A DNA stretch of 37,194 bases, from contig JAVVWR010000027.1 in NCBI GenBank assembly GCA_036652035.1, positions 1 through 37,194 on the forward strand. Direction: 5' to 3'. Positions 16,925 through 24,923 of the stretch are shown here, one piece after another (position 1 is the first letter of the stretch; each line of letters starts with the position of its first letter). The translations under genes and the position numbers were made by a program. The notes beneath the pieces are model-generated. The model made no database searches and was not told the origin of the DNA. It saw only the letters and a list, made by a program, of their open reading frames with translations. This DNA comes from JAEZVV01 sp036652035. Its GTDB lineage: Bacteria > Pseudomonadota > Gammaproteobacteria > Burkholderiales > Burkholderiaceae_F.

Positions 16925-18202
16925 TCAGTGCGCGGCGACGGCGTCGTGGCCGCTCACCACGTCGGCCTTGCGCATCTCGGTGCGGTACATCCAGATCAGG
17001 GAGACCCAGACCACGCCGTACATCAACATGAAGGCCGAGGATCGGATCCCGGTGAGATCGAGCAGGACGCCAAACAGGATCGGCAGCACGAAGCCACCCA
17101 GGCCGCCGGCGAGGCCGACCACGCCCGAGATGGTTCCGATGTTGTGCGGGTAGTCGTCGGCGATGTACTTGAAGACGCTCGCCTTGCCGAAGGCCCAGGC
17201 CACGCCGAGCACGAACATCAGCGCGGTGAAGGTGTAGACGTTGAGCGCGAGGCGGAATTCGATCGGGCCGTTGATGCCGCTGATGGTGTAGCTGGTCGGC
17301 GGATAGGACAGCAGGAAGAGGCAGATCCAGCTCACCCACAGCACCCACCAGGTCACCTTGTGCGCGCCGTGTTTGTCCGCGAGCCAGCCGCCGACGGCGC
17401 GCAACACGCCGCCGGGCAAGGAAAAGCACGCCGCCAGCAGGGCCGCGACGCGGATGTCGAGCCCGAACTCGCCCACGTAGTACTGCACCATCCACAGGGC
17501 GAGCGCCACATAGCCGCCGAACACGATCGAGTAGTACTGGCAGTACTTCCAGACCTTGGGGTCGCGCATCGCGGCCATCTGCTCGCGCCAGGTGATGTGG
17601 CTGGGAACGAGGTGCTTGGGGTCGGAGTAGGTGAAGAACCAGAAGGCGATCGCAGTCACGGCCATGGCGACGGCGTAGACCTGCGGCACCAAGGTCCAGC
17701 CCACCGCGACCACGATCGCCGGGGCGACGAACTTGTTGACCGCCGCGCCCGAGTTGCCGGCGCCGAAGACGCCCATCGCCAGGCCTTGCTGGCTACGTTC
17801 GAACCAGCGCGCCACATACGGCGTGCCGACCGAGAACGAGCCCCCCGCCAGGCCAACAAAGAGACCGAGCACGAGGAACTGCCAGTACTCGGTGGCGTAG
17901 CCGATCAGCCAGATCGGGATCACCGTCACCGCCATGATGCAGAAGAAGACGATGCGGCCGCCGAAGCGGTCGGTCCACATGCCCAGCGGCACGCGGATCA
18001 GCGAGCCGGTGAGCACCGGCGTGGCCGCCAGGATGCCGAACTGGGTGGCGTTGAGATCGAGTGCCTTCTTGATCGGGATGCCGATCACGCCGAACATCAT
18101 CCACACCGCGAAGCACACGGTGAAGGCGATGGTCGACATGATCGCCACCGACCATTGCCGGTGCTTGAGCCGGGACGCGTCCTGGTGGTTGGCGATGTTC
18201 AT
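16925..18202 (-). CDS. narK1: Nitrate transporter, NarK1-type MFS protein
   Basis: This 425-residue, 12-helix major facilitator is most like NarK1, generally regarded as a nitrate/proton symporter that starts uptake before nitrite has built up. Its nitrate signatures are GLAGGSFSVGTPYVARWFER with GVFGAGNSGAAVN and, later, GLAGGLGGFVLP. MWTDRFGGR is the usual MFS loop 2-3 motif. The ATG has AGAGGG a few bases upstream. It is the first gene of the nar unit. An FNR-type box centred 63 bp upstream and a NarL-type site centred 116 bp upstream of the start codon probably drive the operon. Confidence 0.93.
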   Translation of the reverse strand: MNIANHQDASRLKHRQWSVAIMSTIAFTVCFAVWMMFGVIGIPIKKALDLNATQFGILAATPVLTGSLIRVPLGMWTDRFGGRIVFFCIMAVTVIPIWLIGYATEYWQFLVLGLFVGLAGGSFSVGTPYVARWFERSQQGLAMGVFGAGNSGAAVNKFVAPAIVVAVGWTLVPQVYAVAMAVTAIAFWFFTYSDPKHLVPSHITWREQMAAMRDPKVWKYCQYYSIVFGGYVALALWMVQYYVGEFGLDIRVAALLAACFSLPGGVLRAVGGWLADKHGAHKVTWWVLWVSWICLFLLSYPPTSYTISGINGPIEFRLALNVYTFTALMFVLGVAWAFGKASVFKYIADDYPHNIGTISGVVGLAGGLGGFVLPILFGVLLDLTGIRSSAFMLMYGVVWVSLIWMYRTEMRKADVVSGHDAVAAH

Positions 18203-18258
18203 AAAACCCTCTGGTGATTGGTGTTTTCACGAGCATCCGGGTCTGCGAAAAGATTTTC

Positions 18259-18272
18259 ATGATTGAAATCAA
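18259..18272. promoter_or_regulatory. FNR/ANR-type box upstream of narK1
   Basis: ATGATTGAAATCAA matches TTGAT-N4-ATCAA at 9 of 10 positions. A weak -10 candidate GATGCT (minus strand, 18232-18237) is centred 31 bp downstream towards narK1, the spacing expected for FNR at about -41.5. Confidence 0.8.
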
Positions 18273-18310
18273 GTGTTTTCACTGATTGGGCCAAGGTGGA
18301 GCGGAGTGCT

Positions 18311-18326
18311 TACTCCAGTCGTGGTA
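18311..18326. promoter_or_regulatory. NarL-type 7-2-7 site between narK1 and narX
   Basis: TACTCCAGTCGTGGTA is an inverted pair of heptamers spaced by 2 bp (consensus TACYYMT-N2-AKRRGTA); the left half matches 6/7 and the right 5/7. It is centred 53 bp upstream of the FNR box from the narK1 side and 103 bp before the narX start. Confidence 0.55.
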
Positions 18327-18421
18327 CTAGAAATCCCGCTCAGTGAGCACGGCCGTTGCCTGCTGCCGACGGGGAAAACGGGGCGGCCCACGAACTCGGC
18401 TGGCCGAGCATGGGAGTGGCA

Positions 18422-20296
18422 ATGGGATTCTTGAAACGGTGGTGGTTGCATTCGATCCTGGCGCGGGTGGCGGTCGTTTTGCTGACCGTGACCGCGCTGG
18501 CGCTGACGGTCATCCTGGCGGCTGCGGTGTTCACCGAGCAGTCGATGGGCAAGGGCAGCGCCATCAACGTCTCGGGCTCGCTGCGAATGCAGAGCAACGC
18601 CCTGGCGCTGGCGGTGGCCAAGCCCGGGGCGGCAAGCGCGGCGCGCGCCAAGGCGATTCGCGCTGAGGCCGACGAGTTCGAGCGGCGCCTGCTCAGCGGT
18701 GGCCTGGTCGATACCCTGCCCACCGGCGCTCACGAGCCGCTCGCCCTGGTCTATCGCTCGATCAAAAATCGGTTTGAAACCGAGGTCAGACCGTTGGCGC
18801 TTGAGGCGATCGACAGTCCGGCGGCGCAACAGGAATTTCTCGCCAAGATTGGCGACTTCGTGCTGCAGGTCGACGGTTTTGTGCGCCAGCTCGAAGTCGT
18901 TCTCGAAACCCGCATGGGCTGGTTGCGGATCGCATTGGCCGCCGCGTTTGGCGCCATCGTCCTGCTCGGTGCGGTGGTCTTGCTGCTGCTCAACGCCGAG
19001 GTGTTTCGCCCGCTCAAAGACTTATCGCGGGCGGCGCAGGCCGTGCGGGCGGGGGGCTTTCAGGTGCGGGCCAAGGACACCGGGCCGGACGAGATTGGCC
19101 AGCTCGGCCAGGCCTTCAACTACATGATCGAAGACCTGGCGCGGCTTTATGGTTCGCTTGAAAAACAGGTGGCGGAGAAAACCGCCGACCTCGATCGCCG
19201 CAACCAGTCGCTCGGGCTGCTTTACGAAACCACCCGGCTGCTGTCGGGCAACGAGCTGGCGGCCGAGACCCTCAAGACCGTTCTGGCGCATGTCGAAGGC
19301 GCCCTGGGCGCCGAGGGCGGCGTGATCTGCGCTCGCCGCAGCGGCGCCGAGCGCGGCTTTCCTCTGGCGGTGAGCGACCGTGGCCTGCCACAGTCCTGCC
19401 GGCATCCGCATTGCGAGTTCTGCAGCGATGGCGCGGTGCGTTGGCACAGCGAGGCTGACGAAGGCGGCGAGCGCCGCATCGTCTGCATTCCTCTGGTCGA
19501 TAGCGGCACGCAGTACGGCGTGATGCCGCTGGTGATCGCTCCCGGTCGCGGGCTCGAGCCCTGGCAACTCGATCTGGCCGAGACCGTTGGCCGCCACATC
19601 GGCGCCGCTCTGGGCGCGGCCGCCCGCCACGAGGAAGGGCACAAGCTGGCGGTGCTCGAAGAGCGCTCGATCATCGCGCGCGAGCTGCACGATTCGATCG
19701 CCCAGTCGCTCGCCTACACCAAGATCCAGCTCGTCCGGCTGGCGGCCTTGCTGCAAAACGACGCCGACCGCGAACGCGCTACGGTGGTTCTGGGCGAGTT
19801 GCGGGAAGGCGTCTCGGCCGCTTACCGCCAGTTACGCGAGGTGCTCACCACCTTCCGCTTGAAGGTCGGCCGTCAAGGCCTGCAAGGCATGTTGAGCGAT
19901 GCGGTCACCGAGTTCCAGACCCGCACCGGCCTGGGTGCCGCGCTCGACAATCGGCTCACCGGGTTCGAACTCAGCGCCAACGAACAAGTCCACGTGCTGC
20001 AGATCGTGCGCGAGGCGCTCTCGAACGTCGAGAAACACGCCCACGCCAAGAACGTCTGGGTGCGGCTTGATCGCATCGACGGTGGCGCGGTGGGAATCGA
20101 AGTCGAAGATGACGGCGTCGGCATTCCCGTTGATCCCGACAAGCGCCATCACTTTGGTCTGTCTATCATGCGAGATCGCGCCGAATCGCTCGGCGGAGAG
20201 TTGGTGATCGAGCCGCGCACCAAAGGGGGAACCCGGGTCCGGCTCGCTTTTCACGCCAACTCCGCCCTGGCCCGTGCGGCCTCTGCGCCGGTTTAG
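18422..20296 (+). CDS. narX: Nitrate/nitrite sensor histidine kinase
   Basis: This 624-residue inner-membrane sensor phosphorylates NarL when nitrate binds in the periplasm. Order of parts: TM1 (about 10-36); the periplasmic P-box GKGSAINVSGSLRMQSN (44-60), the nitrate-binding signature of NarX/NarQ; TM2 (about 168-192); HAMP (about 193-245); a GAF-like central module with a Cys group (Cys303, 326, 331, 334, 355, including CRHPHCEFC); a HisKA_3 domain with His423 in ARELHDSIAQSL; and an ATPase domain with the N-box around 535-545 and DDGVGI (563-568). The ATG at 18422 has GGGAG 5 nt upstream; an ATG four codons earlier lacks a ribosome site. It is divergent from narK1 and followed by narL after 24 bp. 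Confidence 0.96.
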   Translation: MGFLKRWWLHSILARVAVVLLTVTALALTVILAAAVFTEQSMGKGSAINVSGSLRMQSNALALAVAKPGAASAARAKAIRAEADEFERRLLSGGLVDTLPTGAHEPLALVYRSIKNRFETEVRPLALEAIDSPAAQQEFLAKIGDFVLQVDGFVRQLEVVLETRMGWLRIALAAAFGAIVLLGAVVLLLLNAEVFRPLKDLSRAAQAVRAGGFQVRAKDTGPDEIGQLGQAFNYMIEDLARLYGSLEKQVAEKTADLDRRNQSLGLLYETTRLLSGNELAAETLKTVLAHVEGALGAEGGVICARRSGAERGFPLAVSDRGLPQSCRHPHCEFCSDGAVRWHSEADEGGERRIVCIPLVDSGTQYGVMPLVIAPGRGLEPWQLDLAETVGRHIGAALGAAARHEEGHKLAVLEERSIIARELHDSIAQSLAYTKIQLVRLAALLQNDADRERATVVLGELREGVSAAYRQLREVLTTFRLKVGRQGLQGMLSDAVTEFQTRTGLGAALDNRLTGFELSANEQVHVLQIVREALSNVEKHAHAKNVWVRLDRIDGGAVGIEVEDDGVGIPVDPDKRHHFGLSIMRDRAESLGGELVIEPRTKGGTRVRLAFHANSALARAASAPV

Positions 20297-20320
20297 TCAA
20301 ATTCCCGAAGGACGCTTTCC

Positions 20321-20980
20321 ATGCCCAACTCCAAGAGCACCCTGCTTGTCGTCGATGACCACCCGTTGTTTCGCAAGGGCGTGGCGCAATTATTGGCGAT
20401 GGAGCCCAGCTTCGAGGTGGTGGGCGAGGCCGGCAACTTCGAGGAAGCGGTGCGCGTGGCGCGCGCCACCGACCCCGACCTCACCCTGCTCGACCTCAAC
20501 ATGAAGGGCGGCAGCGGGCTCGAAATCCTGGCCGCCTTGAAGGAAGAAGATCCCGCGCGCCGGGTCGTGATGCTCACGGTGTCAGACGCGCCCGAAGACC
20601 TGATGGCCGCGATCCGCGCTGGTGCTGACGGCTACCTGTTGAAGGATATGGAGCCCGAGGATCTGCTCGCCCGGGTCAAGGAATCGCTCGAGGGCCGCAC
20701 CGTCATCAGCGACGCTCTTACCAACGCGCTGGCGTCGGCCCTGCGCGACGAAGCCCGCTCCGACCGCCGCGACCTGCGCGAGCTGACCGAGCGCGAGCAG
20801 GACGTTCTGCGCTGTGTTGCCAGCGGTATGAGCAACAAGATGATCGCGCGCGAACTCACCATCACCGAAGGCACGGTCAAGGTCCACGTCAAGCACATGC
20901 TCAAGAAGCTGGGCTTTCGTTCGCGGGTCGAAGCCGCGGTGTGGGCCGCCGAGCGCGGGCTCAAGGCGCAAGCGGGCTAG
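20321..20980 (+). CDS. narL: Nitrate-responsive response regulator
   Basis: This is a 219-residue two-domain regulator. The receiver domain (about 6-125) has the acidic pair in VVDDHPLF, the phosphoacceptor Asp58 (LLDLNMKGGSG), and Thr and Lys in LTVSD and LLKDMEPEDLL. The C-terminal LuxR-type helix-turn-helix (about 150-212) reads LTEREQDVLRCVASGMSNKM, then ITEGTVKVHVKHMLKKL. It would bind TACYYMT heptamers, seen upstream of narK1 and napD. AAGGA lies about 8 nt before the ATG. The narXL unit ends at a clear terminator 28 bp downstream. Confidence 0.96.
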   Translation: MPNSKSTLLVVDDHPLFRKGVAQLLAMEPSFEVVGEAGNFEEAVRVARATDPDLTLLDLNMKGGSGLEILAALKEEDPARRVVMLTVSDAPEDLMAAIRAGADGYLLKDMEPEDLLARVKESLEGRTVISDALTNALASALRDEARSDRRDLRELTEREQDVLRCVASGMSNKMIARELTITEGTVKVHVKHMLKKLGFRSRVEAAVWAAERGLKAQAG

Positions 20981-21007
20981 CTGCGCGCGGGCGCGCTGCG
21001 CAAAGCC

Positions 21008-21031
21008 AAGGGCGGGTCTCCCGCCCTTTTT
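21008..21031 (+). terminator. Rho-independent terminator after narL
   Basis: AAGGGCGGG (21008-21016) pairs with CCCGCCCTT (21020-21028) around a TCT loop and runs into TTTTT. Confidence 0.92.
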
Positions 21032-21310
21032 CATGCGTGCAGGAAGGTGCGCGGACGCGATTGACGCGGAGCGGAACGAATCGAAAGTTGCGCTGCCCTC
21101 ACGGGTGTCCTGCGGGCCATGGTGTCTTGCGTCGCCGATGGGCGAGGATCGGTGGCGCGCTTACGTCAATCGAGGATGAGGGTGAGAGCTTTGCTTGGTG
21201 TGAGGAAATTCACTCGGTCACACTCGTGCCCAGTTCGTGAGGGTAGGCCGCCGTAACGGTCGTATGGTCACCGCGCTATGTCGTTCATCGATCTCTTAAT
21301 GGGAGTTGTT
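21032..21310. other. Intergenic region upstream of the alkyl sulfatase
   Basis: No gene is seen in the 279 bp between the narL terminator and the sulfatase start. The only ordered signal I find is the CRP-like dyad at 21199-21214, listed separately. No convincing -35/-10 pair could be assigned. Confidence 0.6.
21199..21214. promoter_or_regulatory. CRP/Vfr-like dyad upstream of the alkyl sulfatase gene
   Basis: TGTGAGGAAATTCACT fits TGTGA-N6-TCACA at 9 of 10 consensus positions. It ends 97 bp before the sulfatase ATG. A further TCACAC copy follows at 21218-21223, forming a wider inverted repeat with GTGTGA at 21198-21203. Binding by a CRP-family protein is inference. Confidence 0.4.
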
Positions 21311-23419
21311 ATGAAAGACTTTGCGGCAATCAAGGTGCTTCTGGCGTGCGTGATCTTGGCCGGTCCTGTTTCACAGGGTTGGGCGGCGGGGGGCGGTGGG
21401 GTCGTGGCGGACCCGGGGGCTATGGAGGGGCGGCATTTCGATCCCAAGGGCAAGCCTCCTTCGAAGTTCACGATCGAGTTTCAGAATGGCCAGCGCCAGA
21501 CCTTGCCGTTCGAGGACCGGCGCGATTTTGACGAGGTCAAGAAAGGCTTTGTCGCGGCGCCGGCCTACAAGCAGATCAAAGCCGATGCCGGCAACGTCGC
21601 CTGGGATATGGGGAGCTACGAATTCCTGCTGCAAGGCAAGGACTTCGACAGTATTCATCCGTCGCTCCAACGCCAGGCGATTCTGAACATGGGTTACGGG
21701 CTGTACGAAGTCGTGCCCGGCCAGATTTGGCAAGTGCGAGGTTTTGATCTCGCCAACATCAGTTTCATCAAAGGCAAGACCGGCTGGATCGTGTTTGATC
21801 CGCTTACCGCCAAGGAAACGGCCCGGGCTGCGCTTGACTTCATCAACCAGCAGCTTGGCGCGCGCCCGGTGACAGCGGTGGTCTATTCGCACTCTCATGG
21901 CGACCATTACGGCGGTGTGCGAGGCGTGGTCGACGAGGCCGATGTCAAAAGCGGCAAGGTACCGGTGATTGCGCCGGCCGGCTTCATGGAACACGCGGTC
22001 GCGGAGAACGTCTATGCCGGCAATGCGATGAACCGGCGCATGTTCTTCCAATATGGAGTCTTGTTGCCGCGCAGCCCCTTCGGTCACGTCGATCAATCGA
22101 TCGGCAAGAACACGGCGGCCGGATCCATGGGCTTGATCGAGCCGACACGCTACATCGCCAAGGACTACGAGGAAGTGACTGTGGATGGCGTCCGCATGGA
22201 ATTTCAGAGCACGCCCGGGACCGAGGCGCCGGCCGAGATGAATACCTGGTTCCCCGACCTGAAGGCGTTCTGGGCGGCCGAAAACATGACCGGCACCGTG
22301 CACAACATCTACACGCTGCGGGGCGCTCTGGTGCGCGATGCGCTGGCCTGGTCCAAACACATCAACTCAGCGTTGTATCGCTACGGTGCGACCGCCGACG
22401 TGATGTTTGCCTCTCACAGTTGGCCGCGTTGGGGCAATGCCCGGATCCAGGAGGTGATGCGAACCCAACGTGACATTTACGCCAACCTCAACAACGAGGT
22501 GCTTCATCTCGCCAACCAAGGCGTGACGATCAACGAGATTCACAATGTTTACAAGCCGCCGCAGAGTCTGCGCAATCAATGGGCGGCGCACAGTTATCAC
22601 GGATCCGAAGAGCACAACAGCCGCGCTGTCATCAACCGGTATCTGGGTTACTGGGACGCGAACCCGGCGACGCTGATGCCGTTGTCGCCGCGCGAATCCG
22701 CTCCTCTGTATGTCGAAATGATGGGCGGGTCCAAGAAAATCCTTGCCAAGGGGCGCCAGCTCTACGCGAAGGGGCAGTACCGCGAGGCGAGCGAGATTCT
22801 CAACAAGCTGGTTTTCGCCGAGCCCAGCAACAGGGTCGCCAAGGACTTGTTGGCCGATGTCTATGAGCAGATCGGTTATCAGAAGGAAAGCCCGAGCGTT
22901 CGCAACAGCTTCCTGGCGGCCGCTTACGAGCTTCGCCACGGTATGCCAGGCGGTGCGGTGCCTTCGTCCAGCGGACCCGACACCATCCGTGCAATGTCGA
23001 CCAACCTTTGGCTGGATTTTCTTGGCATTCGTCTCGACAGCAAGAAGGCCAATGGGATGCAGTTCGCCATCAATCTGGTGACGCCTGACAATGGCGAGAA
23101 GTACGTGGTGGAATTGAGCAATGCCACGCTCACCAACATCAAGGGACAGGCAGCGACGAATCCCGATCTGACGATCACCGTCAATCGCAGCGACCTTGAA
23201 TTGGTGATGGGCGGCAAGGCGAGCTTCGATGAGCTGTTGGCCGCAGGCAAGGCGAAGTTCGATGGCGATCGCAAGCCATTGGATCAGCTGAAGACCTTGC
23301 TGGTCCAGTTCGCTCCCGACTTTGAATTGCTGCCGGGAACGAAGCCCGTCACAACGGTTCCGAGCGGACGCCGGGACGTATTCGAGCAGGTCGAACCGGC
23401 GGCCAGCCATGGCGGTTGA
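21311..23419 (+). CDS. Alkyl sulfatase, SdsA1/YjcS type, exported
   Basis: This 702-residue enzyme of the metallo-beta-lactamase fold hydrolyses alkyl sulfate esters such as dodecyl sulfate to alcohol and sulfate. It has an N-terminal signal peptide (about residues 1-26, ending QGWAA). The metal motif is SHSHGDHYGG (193-202); further ligands are likely the Glu residues of TEAPAEMN and WAAENMTG and the His of ASHSWPRWG, as in SdsA1. A dimerisation domain follows, then a C-terminal SCP2-like domain (about 570 to the end) that binds the alkyl chain. GGGAG lies 5 nt before the ATG at 21311. It sits alone between two terminators. Its codons appear less GC-biased than the nar genes (more TTG, GAT, ATT), a hint of separate origin. 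It separates narXL from nap, with no obvious pathway link. Confidence 0.93.
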   Translation: MKDFAAIKVLLACVILAGPVSQGWAAGGGGVVADPGAMEGRHFDPKGKPPSKFTIEFQNGQRQTLPFEDRRDFDEVKKGFVAAPAYKQIKADAGNVAWDMGSYEFLLQGKDFDSIHPSLQRQAILNMGYGLYEVVPGQIWQVRGFDLANISFIKGKTGWIVFDPLTAKETARAALDFINQQLGARPVTAVVYSHSHGDHYGGVRGVVDEADVKSGKVPVIAPAGFMEHAVAENVYAGNAMNRRMFFQYGVLLPRSPFGHVDQSIGKNTAAGSMGLIEPTRYIAKDYEEVTVDGVRMEFQSTPGTEAPAEMNTWFPDLKAFWAAENMTGTVHNIYTLRGALVRDALAWSKHINSALYRYGATADVMFASHSWPRWGNARIQEVMRTQRDIYANLNNEVLHLANQGVTINEIHNVYKPPQSLRNQWAAHSYHGSEEHNSRAVINRYLGYWDANPATLMPLSPRESAPLYVEMMGGSKKILAKGRQLYAKGQYREASEILNKLVFAEPSNRVAKDLLADVYEQIGYQKESPSVRNSFLAAAYELRHGMPGGAVPSSSGPDTIRAMSTNLWLDFLGIRLDSKKANGMQFAINLVTPDNGEKYVVELSNATLTNIKGQAATNPDLTITVNRSDLELVMGGKASFDELLAAGKAKFDGDRKPLDQLKTLLVQFAPDFELLPGTKPVTTVPSGRRDVFEQVEPAASHGG

Positions 23420-23529
23420 GCCGCATCGGTCGGTCGGGGGCGTCGAGTTTGGCGTATCGGTGCCATGGCGATCGCAACCGCAGCCAGCGGGCGACAGGTA
23501 GTGCCGCGGTCTGTCCCCAAGCACGAAAC

Positions 23530-23556
23530 AAAACGCCCGGCAGCACCGGGCGTTTT
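23530..23556. terminator. Bidirectional terminator between the alkyl sulfatase and napB
   Basis: AAAACGCCCGG (23530-23540) pairs with CCGGGCGTTTT (23546-23556) around CAGCA. The 11-bp stem ends in T4 on the plus strand and in TTTT-G-TTT on the minus strand, so it can stop both convergent units. Confidence 0.88.
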
Positions 23557-23565
23557 GCGATGTCT

Positions 23566-23587
23566 GCGGGCCGGCTTGCCGGCCCGC
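23566..23587 (-). repeat. GC hairpin directly after napB
   Basis: GCGGGCCGGC (23566-23575) pairs with GCCGGCCCGC (23578-23587). It starts 8 bp past the napB stop and lies before the terminator. It probably protects the nap mRNA 3' end or assists termination. Confidence 0.65.
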
Positions 23588-23595
23588 CTCTTGGC

Positions 23596-24021
23596 TTACT
23601 TGCGCTCGCCCGTCAGCGGTTTGACGTCGGCTTGCGGCGCGTGGCAGAGCATGCAGTCGTACTGCGTGCCCTTGAGTGCGAGCTTGCCGTCGGCCTTGGC
23701 ATAGTGGCTGGCGGGGATCGGCTGGGGCTGGCCCTTGGCGGTCTTCTTGCCGATGTCGGCCGGCTTGTCGTGGCACATCAGGCAGCTGTTGGCGTCGGGC
23801 TTGATCGGCAGGAAGTTCTCGACCGCGTGCGGAATCATCGGCGGGGTGCCGAGCGGGGCCGGACGGACTTTGCCGGAGTCGAGGCTATAGGCCTGGGGCA
23901 CCGGGGTCTCGAACGGATCGGTCTTCGACAGGCTCATCTCGTTTTCTGCCACGGACTTGGCTTGCGCGAACGCACCACCGGTCGCCAGCGCCATCAGCGC
24001 CACGAGCAGGACCTTCTTCAT
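23596..24021 (-). CDS. napB: Periplasmic nitrate reductase, dihaem cytochrome c subunit
   Basis: NapB is the periplasmic electron carrier that donates to NapA. It has 141 residues with a Sec signal peptide (MKKVLLVALMALATGGAFAQ). The two c-type haem sites are CLMCH (80-84) and CMLCH (123-127), with His65 and His106 as candidate distal ligands (IPHAVEN, ASHYAKA). AGGAG lies 7 nt before the ATG. The start overlaps the napH stop (ATGA). It is the last gene of napDAGHB. Confidence 0.96.
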   Translation of the reverse strand: MKKVLLVALMALATGGAFAQAKSVAENEMSLSKTDPFETPVPQAYSLDSGKVRPAPLGTPPMIPHAVENFLPIKPDANSCLMCHDKPADIGKKTAKGQPQPIPASHYAKADGKLALKGTQYDCMLCHAPQADVKPLTGERK

Positions 24022-24923
24022 TGCTTTTCTCCTTCGGAAATCGATTGGGGGCGGATCCGCCAGCGCAGGTCGAAGTGGAGTGAATCCTCCGGGCAGACGA
24101 CGACGCAGCGGCCGCAGTTGATGCATTCACCCGAGGCGACCATGCCGCGCTCGGCTGCTTGATTGAAGTTGAGGACCTGAGGTTCGGGACAGACCTTGAC
24201 GCAGTCGCCGCAGCGGGTGCAGCTCGGGGCGTCGTACGCGACCTTGACCTGGCCCGCCTGGCCGACCACGGCCCAGAAGGCGCCGAGCGGACAGACGTGG
24301 CCACACCAGCCGCGCCGCACGATCGCCAGATCGAAGGCGAACACGCCCACCGCGGCGGTGAGCCCCAGCCCGAGGCCGAACACCAGCTCGCGCCAGACCA
24401 TCGCCTGCGGGCTGACCCACTCGAAAGCGGCCAGACCCGTGACGGCGGACAGGGCCAGCGTGAGCGCCAGCACCGCGTAGCGCACTCCGGCGCGCATCCG
24501 CAGCAGATCGGCCCGGATCCCGGTCTTATCGCGCAGCCAGTCGGCCGCGTCGGTCACTAGATTCATCGGGCAGACCCAGCCGCAGAAGCTGCGGCCGCTG
24601 ACCAGCACGTAAAAGCCCAGCACCAGGCCGGCGCCGATCAGAACCTCGGACGCCAGCCAGTGGCGCGCCACCAGCATCTGCAGCACCGCGAACGGATCGG
24701 CCAGCGGCACCAGGCCGGCGAAATTCGAGGCCGACAGATTGCCAGCGAGCAAGGGCTGGCCCAACAGCTTCCAGCCCAGGTGCGCGGTGCCGAAAAACAG
24801 CACCAGCACGGCGAACTGGACGAGGCGCCGCGCCAGGGTGTAGCGCAGCGCCCACAGCTTGCCGCCGAGCGTGGTGGGCGGCTGGTAGTGGCGCACCGGA
24901 CGGGAAGGGACAGGTGCGGTCAT
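24018..24923 (-). CDS. napH: Quinol dehydrogenase membrane subunit NapH
   Basis: This 301-residue inner-membrane ferredoxin-type protein works with NapG to take electrons from quinol to the Nap system. About four to five hydrophobic helices are visible. Two CxxxCP motifs, CGWVCPMNL and CGHVCPLGAF, occur in the membrane part. Two [4Fe-4S] sites, CTRCGDCVKVCP and CINCGRCVVVCP, occur in the C-terminal, probably cytoplasmic, domain. It overlaps napG and napB by 4 bp each (ATGA). With no napC in the window, NapGH is the likely electron route. Confidence 0.95.
   Translation of the reverse strand: MTAPVPSRPVRHYQPPTTLGGKLWALRYTLARRLVQFAVLVLFFGTAHLGWKLLGQPLLAGNLSASNFAGLVPLADPFAVLQMLVARHWLASEVLIGAGLVLGFYVLVSGRSFCGWVCPMNLVTDAADWLRDKTGIRADLLRMRAGVRYAVLALTLALSAVTGLAAFEWVSPQAMVWRELVFGLGLGLTAAVGVFAFDLAIVRRGWCGHVCPLGAFWAVVGQAGQVKVAYDAPSCTRCGDCVKVCPEPQVLNFNQAAERGMVASGECINCGRCVVVCPEDSLHFDLRWRIRPQSISEGEKQ

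Noticed and set aside
12224..18217. A 1997-residue plus-strand open frame antisense to narG, narK2 and narK1
   Set aside because: Its composition (Val/Ala/Gly/Arg/His/Asp-rich, no domain) is that of a frame opposite a GC-rich gene. The minus-strand genes here are unmistakable.
24021..24126. Longer napB start, 35 codons upstream
   Set aside because: It would lie inside napH and destroy the signal peptide; MKKVLLV has a ribosome site and the ATGA overlap.
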